Part shown: one piece after another, positions 1-8,171 of the stretch | Layout of the letters: each line of letters begins with the position of its first letter | How positions within the stretch are numbered: position 1 is the stretch's first letter | DNA from: JAITWN01 sp050486285 | GTDB lineage: Bacteria > Pseudomonadota > Gammaproteobacteria > SZUA-140 | Assembly: GCA_050486285.1 (NCBI GenBank) | Contig: JBJHCZ010000017.1 | Span: 1-64,000, forward strand | Length of the DNA: 64,000 nucleotides | Direction: 5' to 3' | The notes under the pieces: generated by a model | Seen by the model: only the letters and a program-made list of their open reading frames with translations | The model's database searches: none | What the model was told of the DNA's origin: nothing | Position numbers and translations under genes: made by a program

Positions 1-124
1 GGTGGCTGTGGACCTATAATCACGAACGGCCGAACATGGCCCTGGGAGGCATCACCCCCGGACAGAAGTTGGCCAATGCGGCCTAGGCTCTACTTCTGGC
101 AGGCGCTAAAAATGGGGGGATTAC
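1..124 (+). mobile_element. 3' end of an IS3-family insertion sequence (transposase OrfB C-terminus)
   Basis: A frame open from base 3 to a TAG at 84-86 reads WLWTYNHERPNMALGGITP and ends KLANAA, the characteristic C-terminus of IS3-family OrfB (DDE integrase-type) transposases. The stop is followed by a short tail ending AAAAATGGGGGGATTACC near 124, which looks like a terminal inverted repeat; the other end lies outside the window. The element abuts a methyltransferase gene that lacks its 5' part, so it probably caused or accompanied that truncation. The family call is firm; the exact right boundary is an estimate. Confidence 0.75.
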
Positions 125-156
125 CGAAGTTTTTCTGGAATTCCGAGTGGCGTGTT

Positions 157-213
157 CCCCCCTGAGCGCCTTGCGACGTCAGCTGATCTGACGTCGCAAG
201 GCGCTCAGGGGGG
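157..213. repeat. Perfect 26-bp palindrome with 5-nt loop
   Basis: Bases 157-182 and 188-213 are exact reverse complements, each 26 nt, separated by CTGAT. The arms begin CCCCCCTGAGCGCC and end GACGTCAG. The palindrome sits between the insertion-sequence end and the surviving part of the methyltransferase gene. It could be a miniature mobile element, a recombination scar or a transcription-blocking hairpin. It shares no obvious sequence with the other palindromes in the window. Confidence 0.85.
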
Positions 214-214
214 A

Positions 215-1903
215 GAACAGAGCTTCGAATTCAATGGGAAGATATATAGCCCATCCACTGGGCTACACTGGAAAACGACGGTTCTTGGGCTTAGGATGCT
301 TGGATTAGCAAGCAGGGTCATACAAGAGGGAAGCAGAGTTAGATTTGTTCGTTTTCTGGATGATTTCCCCGTTTATCCAATTAACAATCTCTGGACAGAC
401 ATTGGTGGCATACAGAATCGAACTGAAGGGAAACTGTATGTGGTGCAAACCGCGGCTTCAGCTATCGAACGCTGCCTTCTTATGACTACTGACCCCGGCG
501 ACCTGGTGCTGGACCCGACCTGCGGTTCCGGCACCACCGCCTTCGTCGCCGAGAAGTGGGGGCGGCGCTGGATCACCTGCGACACTTCGCGCGTGTCGGT
601 GACGCTGGCCAAGCAGAGATTGATGACCGCGAGCTACGACTACTACGAACTCAAGTATCCGCACGAGGGCCTGAAGAGTGGCTTCATCTACAAGACCGTG
701 CCGCATGTCACACTGAAGTCGATCGCCAATAATCCGGAGATTGACGATATATACGCGCGCATGCATCCGGCGGTCGAAGCGGCGTTGGCAGAGTTGAACA
801 AGGCTGCGAAGCAGAATTTGAAAGAATGGGAAGTGCCGTTCGATCTTCCGACTGACTGGCCCCGGGAGGCCAGAAAACCTTTCGAGGCCTTCCATGAAGC
901 GCGACAGGCGATGCAAAGGAAAATGGACGACTCGATCGCCGCGCATGCGGATCAGGAGATCCTGTACGACCAGCCGTTGATCTCCAGAAACAGGCTCCGC
1001 ATTACGGGGCCATTTACCGTCGAGGCAGTGCCGTTCCCGACGGTCGTCGCGCTTGACGAGGCCGAACAACCGAAGGTCGCCAATGTCTCGATCGCAAGAT
1101 CGGGCGAATCCGCGCGCCAGCACACATGGCGCGACGAGCTACTGAAGACCGGCATTCGCGGCCCCAATCTCGGGAACAAGGCCGGGCAGATGCTCGGGTT
1201 CGCCGATCTCGAGACCCTGCCTGATTCACCGCACCTCCATGTCACCGGTCATCTCGACAGCGGTGAGCGCGTGGTCGTCAGTTTCGGGCCCGAGCATGCG
1301 GCGCTGGAACAGCGGCAGGTTGCGCTGGCCCTGAACGAGGCCGAGAAGCTGCGGCCGGCGCCGAAGTTCGTCATCTTCGCTGCCTTCGAGTTCGATCCGG
1401 AGGCGGCCAAGGATATCGACGAGACCAAGTGGCCGGGCGTGACCCTGCTGAAGGCCCGGATGAATGCCGACCTGCTGACCGAGGACCTGAAGAAGGGCCG
1501 CGCCAGCAACCAGAGCTTCTGGTTGATGGGGCAGCCGGATGTCGAGGTACACAAGTCGAAGGATGGTCGTTATGTCGTCGAGGTACACGGCTTCGACTAT
1601 TTCGATACCACGAAGGGTGAACTGGTCTCCGGCGGCAAGGGCAAGATCGCGATGTGGCTGCTCGACACCGACTACGACGAGCGCTCGCTGTTCCCTCGCC
1701 AGGTATTCTTCCCGATGGCCGGCAAGGGCGGCGGCTGGGACAAGCTCAGGAAGAACATCCGCGCCGAGCTGAACGAGGGGCTGCTCGACAAGTTCCACGG
1801 GACGAAATCATTGCCGTTCGAGGCAGGAGAGAACCGCAAGGTCGCGATCAAGATCGTCGATGATCGGGGGATCGAGTCCCTGAAGATCCTCCACCTCGCC
1901 TGA
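215..1903 (+). pseudogene. Type III-like site-specific DNA methyltransferase, 5'-truncated
   Basis: The surviving protein matches the C-terminal part of the large DNA methyltransferases paired with type III-like restriction helicases. It begins at QSFEFNGKIYSP, continues through FLDDFPVYPINN, and has the SAM-binding motif DPTCGSGTT near 509-535. In this family the catalytic DPPY motif lies N-terminal to that motif, and it is absent here; upstream are only a palindrome and an IS3 end. The open frame technically extends to a GTG at 152, but those first codons are translated palindrome. The 3' end is intact and stops 10 bp before the restriction subunit gene. Methylation is therefore probably lost. 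Confidence 0.75.
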
Positions 1904-1913
1904 GGCGCAGCCG

Positions 1914-4724
1914 ATGCCCGCGCCGAAGTCCCTGATCATCAATTCCCCGTATGCAGTGCCCGCGAGGCATTGGGAGCAGGCGCGGGACGGGTCGCTCAGT
2001 CTCGTCGATGGCCGAAGATCCGCCGGCTACGAGATCTTCGACATCCGCAACAATACACGGCGCACCCAGTCCCTGGACCTCGTCAACGAGATCCGCCGGC
2101 GCGTCGATGAATGGCGGGTGGCCGGGTACCCCGGCGTCACCTCCGTGACCCGGAGCCTGCTCGAACACTGGCGCGATCGCGCGGACGGGGTGCGGCTGTA
2201 TCCGTTCTATTTTTGCCAGCTCGAGGCCATCGAAACCCTGATCTGGCGGGTCGAGGCCCCGGCGCAGTACAAGCAGGGGGTCGTGATCCCCGGCGACGGC
2301 GGGCCGTGGGAGCGGCTGTGCAACAAGATGGCGACCGGCTCGGGCAAGACCACGGTGATGGCGATGATCATCACCTGGCAGGTGCTGAACGCCCTGACCT
2401 ATCCGAAGCGCAGCAAGGACTTCTCGCGCGCGATCTTCATCGTTGCGCCGGGACTGACGGTGAAGGAACGCCTGAGCGTCCTGTACCCCGGGGAATCAGA
2501 CAACTTCTACGACCAGTTCGGCCTGTGTCCGTCGGAGGCGCTGCGCCAGAAACTCAACCAGATGGAGATCCTGATCGAGAACTGGCATTCCCTGATGCCG
2601 CTGAAGCAACCGGACCGCTCGGTCGTCAAGAAGGGTTCGGAGAGCGATGAAGCCTTCACCCGCCGCGTGCTCGGCAAGCTGGCGGCATACAAGGATATCG
2701 TCGTTATCAACGACGAGGCCCACCATGCCTACCGCAAGCCGGCGGAGCTCAAGATCAGCAAGAAGGACGCCGCATCGCTCGGCATCGACCTCGATGAGGC
2801 GACCCGCTGGATCGAGGGGCTCGACCGCCTGCACAAGACACGCCGGATCCAGCGCTGCTTCGACCTGACCGCGACGCCATTCGCACCGACCGGAAAGGCC
2901 AGCACCGAGGAGGGATTGTTCGACTGGATCGTGTCGGACTTTGGCCTCAACGACGCAATCGAGGCGGGCCTCGTCAAGACGCCGCGCGTCGTTGTGCGCG
3001 ATGACGCGTTGCCGAATACCGAGTCGATGCGCTCCAGGCTCTATCATATCTACCGCGAAGCCGAGGTTGCCGAGGACCTGAACCGGCGCGGCGCGCAGCC
3101 GCATGAACCACTGCCGAAACTGGTCCAGGACGCCTATACATTGCTCGGCGCGGACTGGCGCGCCGCCCGGCAGGACTGGCGCGAGGGTGGCCATGTCTCC
3201 CCGCCGGTGATGCTGACGGTCTGTAATCGCACAGAGACTGCGGCCCGCATCGAGCACTATTTCAATCACGGTGACGCCCACTGGCCGGAACTACATGCGC
3301 CGGCAAGGACGTTGCGCGTGGACTCGCGTGTGCTGGAAAAGGCCGAGATCGGCGAAACGGCAACCACGGACAAGGCATACGAGGCGCGACTGAAGGAAAT
3401 CGTTGACGCAGCCGGTATTCCGGAGTTGCGCAAGGAAAGACTGCGCGAAATGAAGAAGGAAGAACTGCTGCGCGAGATCGTCGACAATGTCGGAAAGCGC
3501 GATACCGCGGGGCAGGATCTGCAGAACGTGATCTCGGTCGCGATGTTGTCCGAAGGCTGGGATGCCAAGAACGTCACCCATATCATGGGGCTGCGTGCAT
3601 TTACTTCGCAACTGCTGTGTGAACAGGTCATCGGACGCGGCCTGCGGCGGGTCTCCTATGAGACCGACAGCGACGGGCTGTTCCTCCCGGAGTACGTCAA
3701 TGTGTTCGGCGTGCCGCTATCGATATTTCAGGAGGACACAGGAAATGGCGAGCCGCCTCCGCCACCACGGCCCAGCACTCAGATCGAGTCATTGCCGGAG
3801 CGGAATGAGCTGGAGATCCGCTGGCCGAATATCGTCCGGATCGACCATGTGGTTCGTCCGGAACTGACAGTGGACTGGGACCAGGTCGAGCCGCTAACGA
3901 TAGACCCGGCGCGCACCCCGATCACCGCCGAGATTGCCCCCGCGCTCGGCGGCGTGACGAACTGGAACCAGATCCACGTCATCGATCTCGAGAGGCTGCC
4001 GGAGGAATTCCGCCTGCAACGACTGACCTTTCAGGCCGCCCGCAAGGCCTATGCCGAGATGCAGGGACGATTTAGCGGCACACGGGAGTATCTGGTGTTT
4101 CAACTGATCCGGCTGGTCGAACAGTTCATCGATTCGGACAAGCTCGTCATCCCGTCCCTGTTTCACCAGGAACCGCTGCGCAAGCGGATACTGCTGTCTC
4201 TGAACATCGACCTCATCGTGCAACACTTCCAGAGACATGTGATGCAGCAGAACATGGAGCGCATCGAGCCGGTATTCGACGAGGAGAACCCTATCGGATC
4301 GACACGATATATGCGGACCTGGTACACGACGAAACCCTGTCTGCCGACCAGGCGATCGCAGATCAGCCACATGATTGCTGACGGAACCTGGGAGCAGTAC
4401 GCAGCTAATATCTTTGATTCGGAGAAAGACAACCCGGTTGCTGCATACACCAAGAACGATCATCTGGGATTCCAGATCTACTATCTCTGGGGCGGATCCC
4501 GGCGCCGTTTTATTCCCGATTTTCTGCTCCGCCTGAAGAACGGAAAGACACTGGTCCTGGAGATCAAGGGTATCGACTCCGAACAGAATCGAGCCAAACG
4601 CGCGGCACTGGAGACCTGGGTTAATGGCGTCAATCAGAAGGGCGGCTTTGGCGCGTGGTGCTGGGACGTTGCGTATGAGCCTGCAAAAATTCGGGATATC
4701 ATCCACAAGCATGCAACTTCGTAA
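1914..4724 (+). CDS. Type III-like restriction enzyme Res subunit (helicase-nuclease)
   Basis: This 936-residue protein is a superfamily 2 helicase fused to a nuclease, the DNA-cleaving partner of the methyltransferase upstream. Walker A is MATGSGKTT at about residue 139, motif II is DEAH at 267-270, motif III is LTATPF near 321 and motif VI is QVIGRGLRR near 570. The C-terminus has a PD-(D/E)xK-type signature, PDF near 868 followed by EIKG near 883, fitting an endonuclease. The frame is uninterrupted. It resembles the family NCBI names BPTD_3080 restriction endonuclease; that name is from memory. With the methyltransferase truncated, either activity is lost, methylation is supplied elsewhere, or the enzyme is being inactivated. 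Confidence 0.85.
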   Translation: MPAPKSLIINSPYAVPARHWEQARDGSLSLVDGRRSAGYEIFDIRNNTRRTQSLDLVNEIRRRVDEWRVAGYPGVTSVTRSLLEHWRDRADGVRLYPFYFCQLEAIETLIWRVEAPAQYKQGVVIPGDGGPWERLCNKMATGSGKTTVMAMIITWQVLNALTYPKRSKDFSRAIFIVAPGLTVKERLSVLYPGESDNFYDQFGLCPSEALRQKLNQMEILIENWHSLMPLKQPDRSVVKKGSESDEAFTRRVLGKLAAYKDIVVINDEAHHAYRKPAELKISKKDAASLGIDLDEATRWIEGLDRLHKTRRIQRCFDLTATPFAPTGKASTEEGLFDWIVSDFGLNDAIEAGLVKTPRVVVRDDALPNTESMRSRLYHIYREAEVAEDLNRRGAQPHEPLPKLVQDAYTLLGADWRAARQDWREGGHVSPPVMLTVCNRTETAARIEHYFNHGDAHWPELHAPARTLRVDSRVLEKAEIGETATTDKAYEARLKEIVDAAGIPELRKERLREMKKEELLREIVDNVGKRDTAGQDLQNVISVAMLSEGWDAKNVTHIMGLRAFTSQLLCEQVIGRGLRRVSYETDSDGLFLPEYVNVFGVPLSIFQEDTGNGEPPPPPRPSTQIESLPERNELEIRWPNIVRIDHVVRPELTVDWDQVEPLTIDPARTPITAEIAPALGGVTNWNQIHVIDLERLPEEFRLQRLTFQAARKAYAEMQGRFSGTREYLVFQLIRLVEQFIDSDKLVIPSLFHQEPLRKRILLSLNIDLIVQHFQRHVMQQNMERIEPVFDEENPIGSTRYMRTWYTTKPCLPTRRSQISHMIADGTWEQYAANIFDSEKDNPVAAYTKNDHLGFQIYYLWGGSRRRFIPDFLLRLKNGKTLVLEIKGIDSEQNRAKRAALETWVNGVNQKGGFGAWCWDVAYEPAKIRDIIHKHATS

Positions 4725-4803
4725 GTCTGGCAATATTGTGGTAGGGCAGAGCGAAGCATCAGTAAATTGAAACAGACCACAGGCTTCACGCAACGACACA
4801 GAC

Positions 4804-5473
4804 ATGCGCTACTGGTGGGTCACCCAAAACCAGACCTACGCCCAGGAAACCGGCGGCGGCTACCTCTGGTCGCCCAAGCGCAAGGCCAGTGGTGGCCGAA
4901 ATCCCTTCTATGAATTCATGCGCGAGGTCGCGCCGGGCGATCTGATCCTGTCGTTCGCGGACACCTCGACACGCGCCGTCGGTATCGCCCAGTCGTATTG
5001 CAACGAATCCCCGAAGCCCGCCGAGTGAGGAATACCTGCAACAGAAGCTGGTTGCGGATGCGGGCATCATCGAGACCGAGAAACAGGCGCTGATCATGGC
5101 GCGCCGGGGGCAGGGCCGGTTCAAGGAGAATGTCGGACTGATCGAGCGCAGGTGCCGCATCACCCGGGTCGATCGGCCGGAACATCTGCGCGCGAGCCAT
5201 ATCAAACCGTGGCGCGACAGCGCCAACGACGAGCGTCTCGATGGCGAGAACGGCTTCCTGCTGACGCCGACGATCGATCATCTGTTCGATCGGGGTTTCA
5301 TCTCGTTCGAGGATGACGGCAAGGTGCTGATTTCTCCGGTCGCGCACCGGCCGTCACTGGACAGGATGGGGCTGGATACGGGGCAGACGATCAACGCCGG
5401 TGGGTTTACCGCCCGCCAGAAGCAGCATCTCGATTTTCACCGGAATTTTGTGTTTCTGGAGGCGAGAAAATGA
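4804..5473 (+). pseudogene. EVE-like/HNH endonuclease, internally deleted and frameshifted
   Basis: Two fragments of one family lie end to end in different frames. Bases 4804-5028 encode MRYWWVTQNQTYAQETGGGY through AQSYCNESPKPAE and stop, matching the N-terminal EVE/PUA-like part of HNH endonucleases of this type. From 5027 another frame reads EEYLQQKLV, then CRITRVDRPEHLRASHIKPW with an HNH_2-like core (ASHIKPW, LLTPTIDHLFDRGFI) to 5473. The middle of the protein, which I estimate at more than 100 residues, is missing at the junction near 5026. A restart at 5096 could give a 125-residue HNH fragment. It follows the Res gene and belongs to the same decaying island. Confidence 0.7.
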
Positions 5474-5544
5474 TTATCAGATGACCTCTGATGTACGGCT
5501 CCGGACTTTTAATGGCAGGCTGAATATATAATCGGGTTGAAAAC

Positions 5545-5562
5545 GGTAACATATAGGATACC
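5545..5562. promoter_or_regulatory. Possible autoregulatory operator of the toxin-antitoxin pair
   Basis: GGTAACATATAGGATACC is an imperfect palindrome (GGTA...TACC) six bases before the toxin start at 5568. It sits just downstream of an AT-rich stretch TGAATATATAAT that could be a -10 region. Toxin-antitoxin operons are usually repressed through such sites; assignment here rests on position only. Confidence 0.35.
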
Positions 5563-5567
5563 ATTAC

Positions 5568-5822
5568 ATGACGACAGGGAAGGTCGTCGAGTATCAGGAT
5601 CAGGGTGGCATCTCACCGTTTGCCCGGTGGTTCGCCCGACTTGATCCTGTCGCCGCTGCCAAAGTCACTACGGCACTGTACCGGATGGAGCAGGGCGGCT
5701 TGGTCATCCTCCTGGGTGGCGGGGTAAAGAAAGGTCAGCAAGCGGACATACAGGAGGCGAAGCGATGCTGGCGCGAGTATAAGTCACGAAAGCTGGGTAG
5801 ACGTCATGCCGATCACCCGTAA
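5568..5822 (+). pseudogene. RelE/HigB-type toxin (Gp49-like), in-frame internal deletion
   Basis: The N-terminus (VVEYQDQGGISPFARWF, VTTALYRMEQG) and the C-terminus (LVILLGGGVKKGQQADI, WREYKSRK) both match RelE/HigB-like killer proteins of the phage Gp49 type, but the part normally between them is absent: roughly 30-35 residues with the conserved arginine-rich GPGYRIYF region. The join falls at about codon 44-46, after MEQGG, and keeps the frame, giving 84 residues instead of about 115. Several catalytic residues of RelE folds lie in the lost segment, so the toxin is probably inactive. The gene overlaps the antitoxin start by 17 bases. Confidence 0.65.
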
Positions 5823-6132
5823 TTTCCGCGAAACCATTCGTGCGCGTGCCCAGTCCGATGCACGCTATCGTACTGCCATGCTCACCGAGTCGATCAATGA
5901 ACTGCTCGCTGGTGACCTTGCCACCGGCAAGGCGATGTTGCGCGATTATGTCAACGCGACCCTGACCTTCGATCGGTTGGCGCGGGAGACCGGGATTCCG
6001 GTGAAGAGCCTGCAGCGCATGCTGGGACCGCGCGGAAATCCCACGGCGGAGAACCTGTTTGCGGTGATCAGGGCGTTGCAGGATGCGGAGCGGATTACGC
6101 TGGCGGTGAAGTCGGTCAGGCATGCTGCGTAG
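5806..6132 (+). CDS. HTH antitoxin / transcriptional regulator of the toxin-antitoxin pair
   Basis: A 108-residue helix-turn-helix protein of the type encoded just downstream of Gp49-like toxins (HigA-like). The DNA-binding part is near residues 50-80 (LTFDRLARETGIPVKSLQRM) and is followed by NPTAENLFAVIRAL, typical of these antidotes. It normally binds the toxin and represses the operon. It looks complete while its toxin partner is internally deleted, a usual order of decay because loss of the antitoxin first would be lethal. It overlaps the toxin gene, supporting translational coupling. Confidence 0.75.
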   Translation: MPITRNFRETIRARAQSDARYRTAMLTESINELLAGDLATGKAMLRDYVNATLTFDRLARETGIPVKSLQRMLGPRGNPTAENLFAVIRALQDAERITLAVKSVRHAA

Positions 6133-6424
6133 ATATTATTGAAATAACTGAATCATGAAACATCCAGCAACGTCCGCGGATTCCGATGCGCAATCATCAG
6201 TAACGTCCGCGCGGCGCCGGTAGTATGCATTGAATCCCTGTGGAACAGGGAGTGATATCACCAGTATTTCCGGTCTCCCGGCGCCATTTCAGGCCCAAAA
6301 TCATCGATTGATATAAACTCTCCGGCCATTTTGGTATTTCACCCGAGGTTAAGGAAGCCCGTAATCATTTCAGGTAAACTTGGTGATACTTCAAAACCCT
6401 GCCTGAACCGCACAGGTCGCTGTA
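6133..6424. other. Intergenic region, no gene seen
   Basis: Between the antitoxin and the zinc-ribbon gene I see no convincing coding frame. It is more AT-rich than its surroundings and contains a near-duplicate of CAGCAACGTCCGCGG at 6165-6179 and about 6198-6214. A promoter for the gene at 6425 could lie in 6300-6400, but no clear -35/-10 pair stands out. Confidence 0.5.
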
Positions 6425-6805
6425 ATGACCGAGATCTGCCACTGCTGGAAATGCGGCGCCCCGCAGCAGGACCTGCTGCTCCCGCTGGCGCGCCTCGCCG
6501 AGTGCCCGCAATGCCGGGCGCAGTTGCACGTGTGCCGCATGTGCGAGTTCTTCGATCCGGCCGCGCCGCAGCAGTGCCGCGAGCCGGTCGCGGACCTGGT
6601 CGCCGACAAGCAGCGCGCGAATTTCTGCGGTTATCTCCGCATCAATCCGCGGGCCTACGCGCCGCCGGACGCGAAGACGGAGGCGTCGCGACAGGCGCTG
6701 GATGCCTTGTTCGGCGGCGGCGACGGCGCCGCGCCTGCCGGCGGCGCGGCGCGCAGTGCCGGGGAGGCGGCGCGCGAGGATCTGGAGAAGTTGTTCAGGA
6801 AATAA
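6425..6805 (+). CDS. Conserved zinc-ribbon protein of unknown function
   Basis: A 126-residue soluble protein with cysteines arranged as zinc ribbons: CHCWKCG near residue 6, CPQC near 34, CRMC near 43, then single cysteines in QCREP and NFCGYL. The second half is an Ala/Gly-rich linker followed by a short charged helix (REDLEKLFRK). I recognise it only as a conserved proteobacterial hypothetical type. Metal binding is a safe reading; the cellular role is unknown. It stops 10 bp before the end of the convergent basic-protein gene. Confidence 0.65.
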   Translation: MTEICHCWKCGAPQQDLLLPLARLAECPQCRAQLHVCRMCEFFDPAAPQQCREPVADLVADKQRANFCGYLRINPRAYAPPDAKTEASRQALDALFGGGDGAAPAGGAARSAGEAAREDLEKLFRK

Positions 6806-6815
6806 TCCCGTCAAT

Positions 6816-7358
6816 CTAGCCCCGGCGCGCGTCCTTCCTTGCCTGTCGCCGCTTCCCCGCGGCGCGCACATGTCCCTGAATCGCCTTCGAGCGCGTCTTC
6901 TGCAGTTGCTTGCGCCGGTTCGCGCGCTGGGCCTTTTCGCTGACGAAGCCTGATTTTGCCGCGGGTCCCTTGCCGGCGCGGGCGGATTTCTGCGCGGCCG
7001 GTCGCTTCGCGGCGGGCTGCTTCGCCTTTTTCTTCTTCGCGCGCTCGGCGGCGCGCTTTTCGGCGGCGGCGTTGGTCCGGGTCTGGGCGGTGAAGCGCTT
7101 GACGGCCTCGTCGAACAGTTGCGCCTTCGTCTTCGTACGCTCGGCGCTGCCCTTCTTGCTGCCGGTGCGGGCGCGGGCAGCGAGGCGCTGGCGCTGGTGG
7201 AGGTCGCGATACTTGTCGCGCAGCTTCCTGGCGCGGTCGAGCTTGGCCTTGAGACGGGCCGGCGTCAGCGTGCGGAGGGTGTCCGCGAGACTCGCGGCGA
7301 AGAGCTGGAATTCGGCGGCGGTGCAGAGCGTGCGTGCGTGATGGCGGTTATAGGCCAT
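6816..7358 (-). CDS. Lysine/alanine-rich basic protein, conserved hypothetical
   Basis: 180 residues. The N-terminal half (MAYNRHHARTLCTAAEFQLF, then LKAKLDRARKLRDKYRDL) looks like a helical, partly coiled-coil domain. The second half is an Ala/Lys/Arg-rich low-complexity tail with KKKKAKQPAAKRPAAQK, resembling histone H1-like tails that bind nucleic acid. The start is supported by an AAGGAAGGA ribosome site directly upstream of the ATG at 7358. DNA or RNA binding is inferred from composition only. No signal peptide or membrane segment is visible. Confidence 0.65.
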   Translation of the reverse strand: MAYNRHHARTLCTAAEFQLFAASLADTLRTLTPARLKAKLDRARKLRDKYRDLHQRQRLAARARTGSKKGSAERTKTKAQLFDEAVKRFTAQTRTNAAAEKRAAERAKKKKAKQPAAKRPAAQKSARAGKGPAAKSGFVSEKAQRANRRKQLQKTRSKAIQGHVRAAGKRRQARKDARRG

Positions 7359-7481
7359 GGGTCCTTCCTTCGTTATGGATTGGTGATATGCGTCGGGACA
7401 AGGGCAGGATAACAGCTATGGCTGGCGGTTTTAACCCGAGGCGGTAAACTGTTCGGGTCATTCGCTACACGGGAGGTCGCA

Positions 7482-7997
7482 ATGACTTCGGCGATTGAAC
7501 TGCGACGCAACGTCTATCGCAACCGCCGGCTCGCGTGGGCGGCGCTCGCGGCGAGCATCGTCGCGATCGTGCTGTGGGAGTGGCTCGGTGGACCGCATCC
7601 GGGCGCGCCGTCGCATGATGAAGGCTTCGGCTACCGCTTCTCGCCGATGTATACGTTCAGTCTGCAGGGCATGGTGTTCTGGGGGCTGATGTCGGCGATG
7701 CTGTTCGCATTGGGGCTGCTGCACTGGTTCTATATGGGGCGGGAGTTGTCGATCTGCTGTCCGGGCTGCGGGCACTGCGTGTCGTCGAAGTCGGCCTGGG
7801 TGTGCCCCGATTGCGGTAGGGAAAATCACCCGACGCGGGGCGGCGCGCGCAACATCCTCTACACCGCGTTGACGTCTTGCGGGCATTGCGGCAAGTCGCC
7901 GGGGGCGTGGCGCTGTGAAAAGTGCGGCGAGGTCTTCCTGCTGGAGAAGGAGGGCGACCGCTCGCGACCGGCGCAGGGAGTTCCGGCGGACCAGTGA
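7482..7997 (+). CDS. Two-TM membrane protein with C-terminal zinc ribbons
   Basis: A 171-residue protein with two hydrophobic segments (about residues 17-36, LAWAALAASIVAIVLW, and 61-83, GMVFWGLMSAMLFALGLL) followed by a cytoplasmic-looking region with paired CxxC knuckles: CCPGCGHC, CPDCG, CGHCG and CEKCG. That is the pattern of two zinc-ribbon units anchored to the membrane. No family name comes to mind. The ATG at 7482 follows GGGAGGTCGCA, a good ribosome site. Confidence 0.65.
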   Translation: MTSAIELRRNVYRNRRLAWAALAASIVAIVLWEWLGGPHPGAPSHDEGFGYRFSPMYTFSLQGMVFWGLMSAMLFALGLLHWFYMGRELSICCPGCGHCVSSKSAWVCPDCGRENHPTRGGARNILYTALTSCGHCGKSPGAWRCEKCGEVFLLEKEGDRSRPAQGVPADQ

Positions 7998-8028
7998 GCC
8001 TTCCCGTCGAGCGCGCGCGGGGGCATCG

Positions 8029-8134
8029 CGATTTCGGGGGCAAAAATCGGGTTCGAGCGGCGTCAGATCGAAATGACGCGGGGTTTTTTTGGGTGATTCA
8101 CGTTGGTTCAATGAGTTAGCGTGGTCCGACCCGC
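8029..8134. repeat. Degenerate dispersed repeat, copy 1
   Basis: TTTCGGGGGCAAAAATC followed by TTCGAGCGGC at about 8033-8062 resembles TTTCGGGGTCAAAATC plus TTCGAGCCGC at about 9784-9815. The block ends with GAGTTAGCGTGGTCCGACCC, which matches, inverted, a block near 9705-9730. Both therefore look like degenerate copies of one repeat family with rearranged order. It lies in the spacer before the HTH-nucleotidyltransferase gene. Confidence 0.45.
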
Positions 8135-8166
8135 TTGACATTCTTTGTTCGCGATTCGCGAATAGT
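8135..8166 (+). promoter_or_regulatory. Predicted promoter with overlapping palindromic operator
   Basis: TTGACA at 8135-8140 is a perfect -35 hexamer, with a weak GAATAG-like -10 about 19 bases on. The inverted repeat TTCGCG-ATT-CGCGAA at 8148-8162 lies between and over the -10. The downstream gene encodes an HTH protein, so autorepression through this site is a reasonable guess. Confidence 0.4.
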
Positions 8167-8171
8167 GAACG

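Noticed and set aside
152..214. GTG at 152 as a genuine methyltransferase start
   Set aside because: The first 21 codons are the palindrome; family similarity begins only at about 215.
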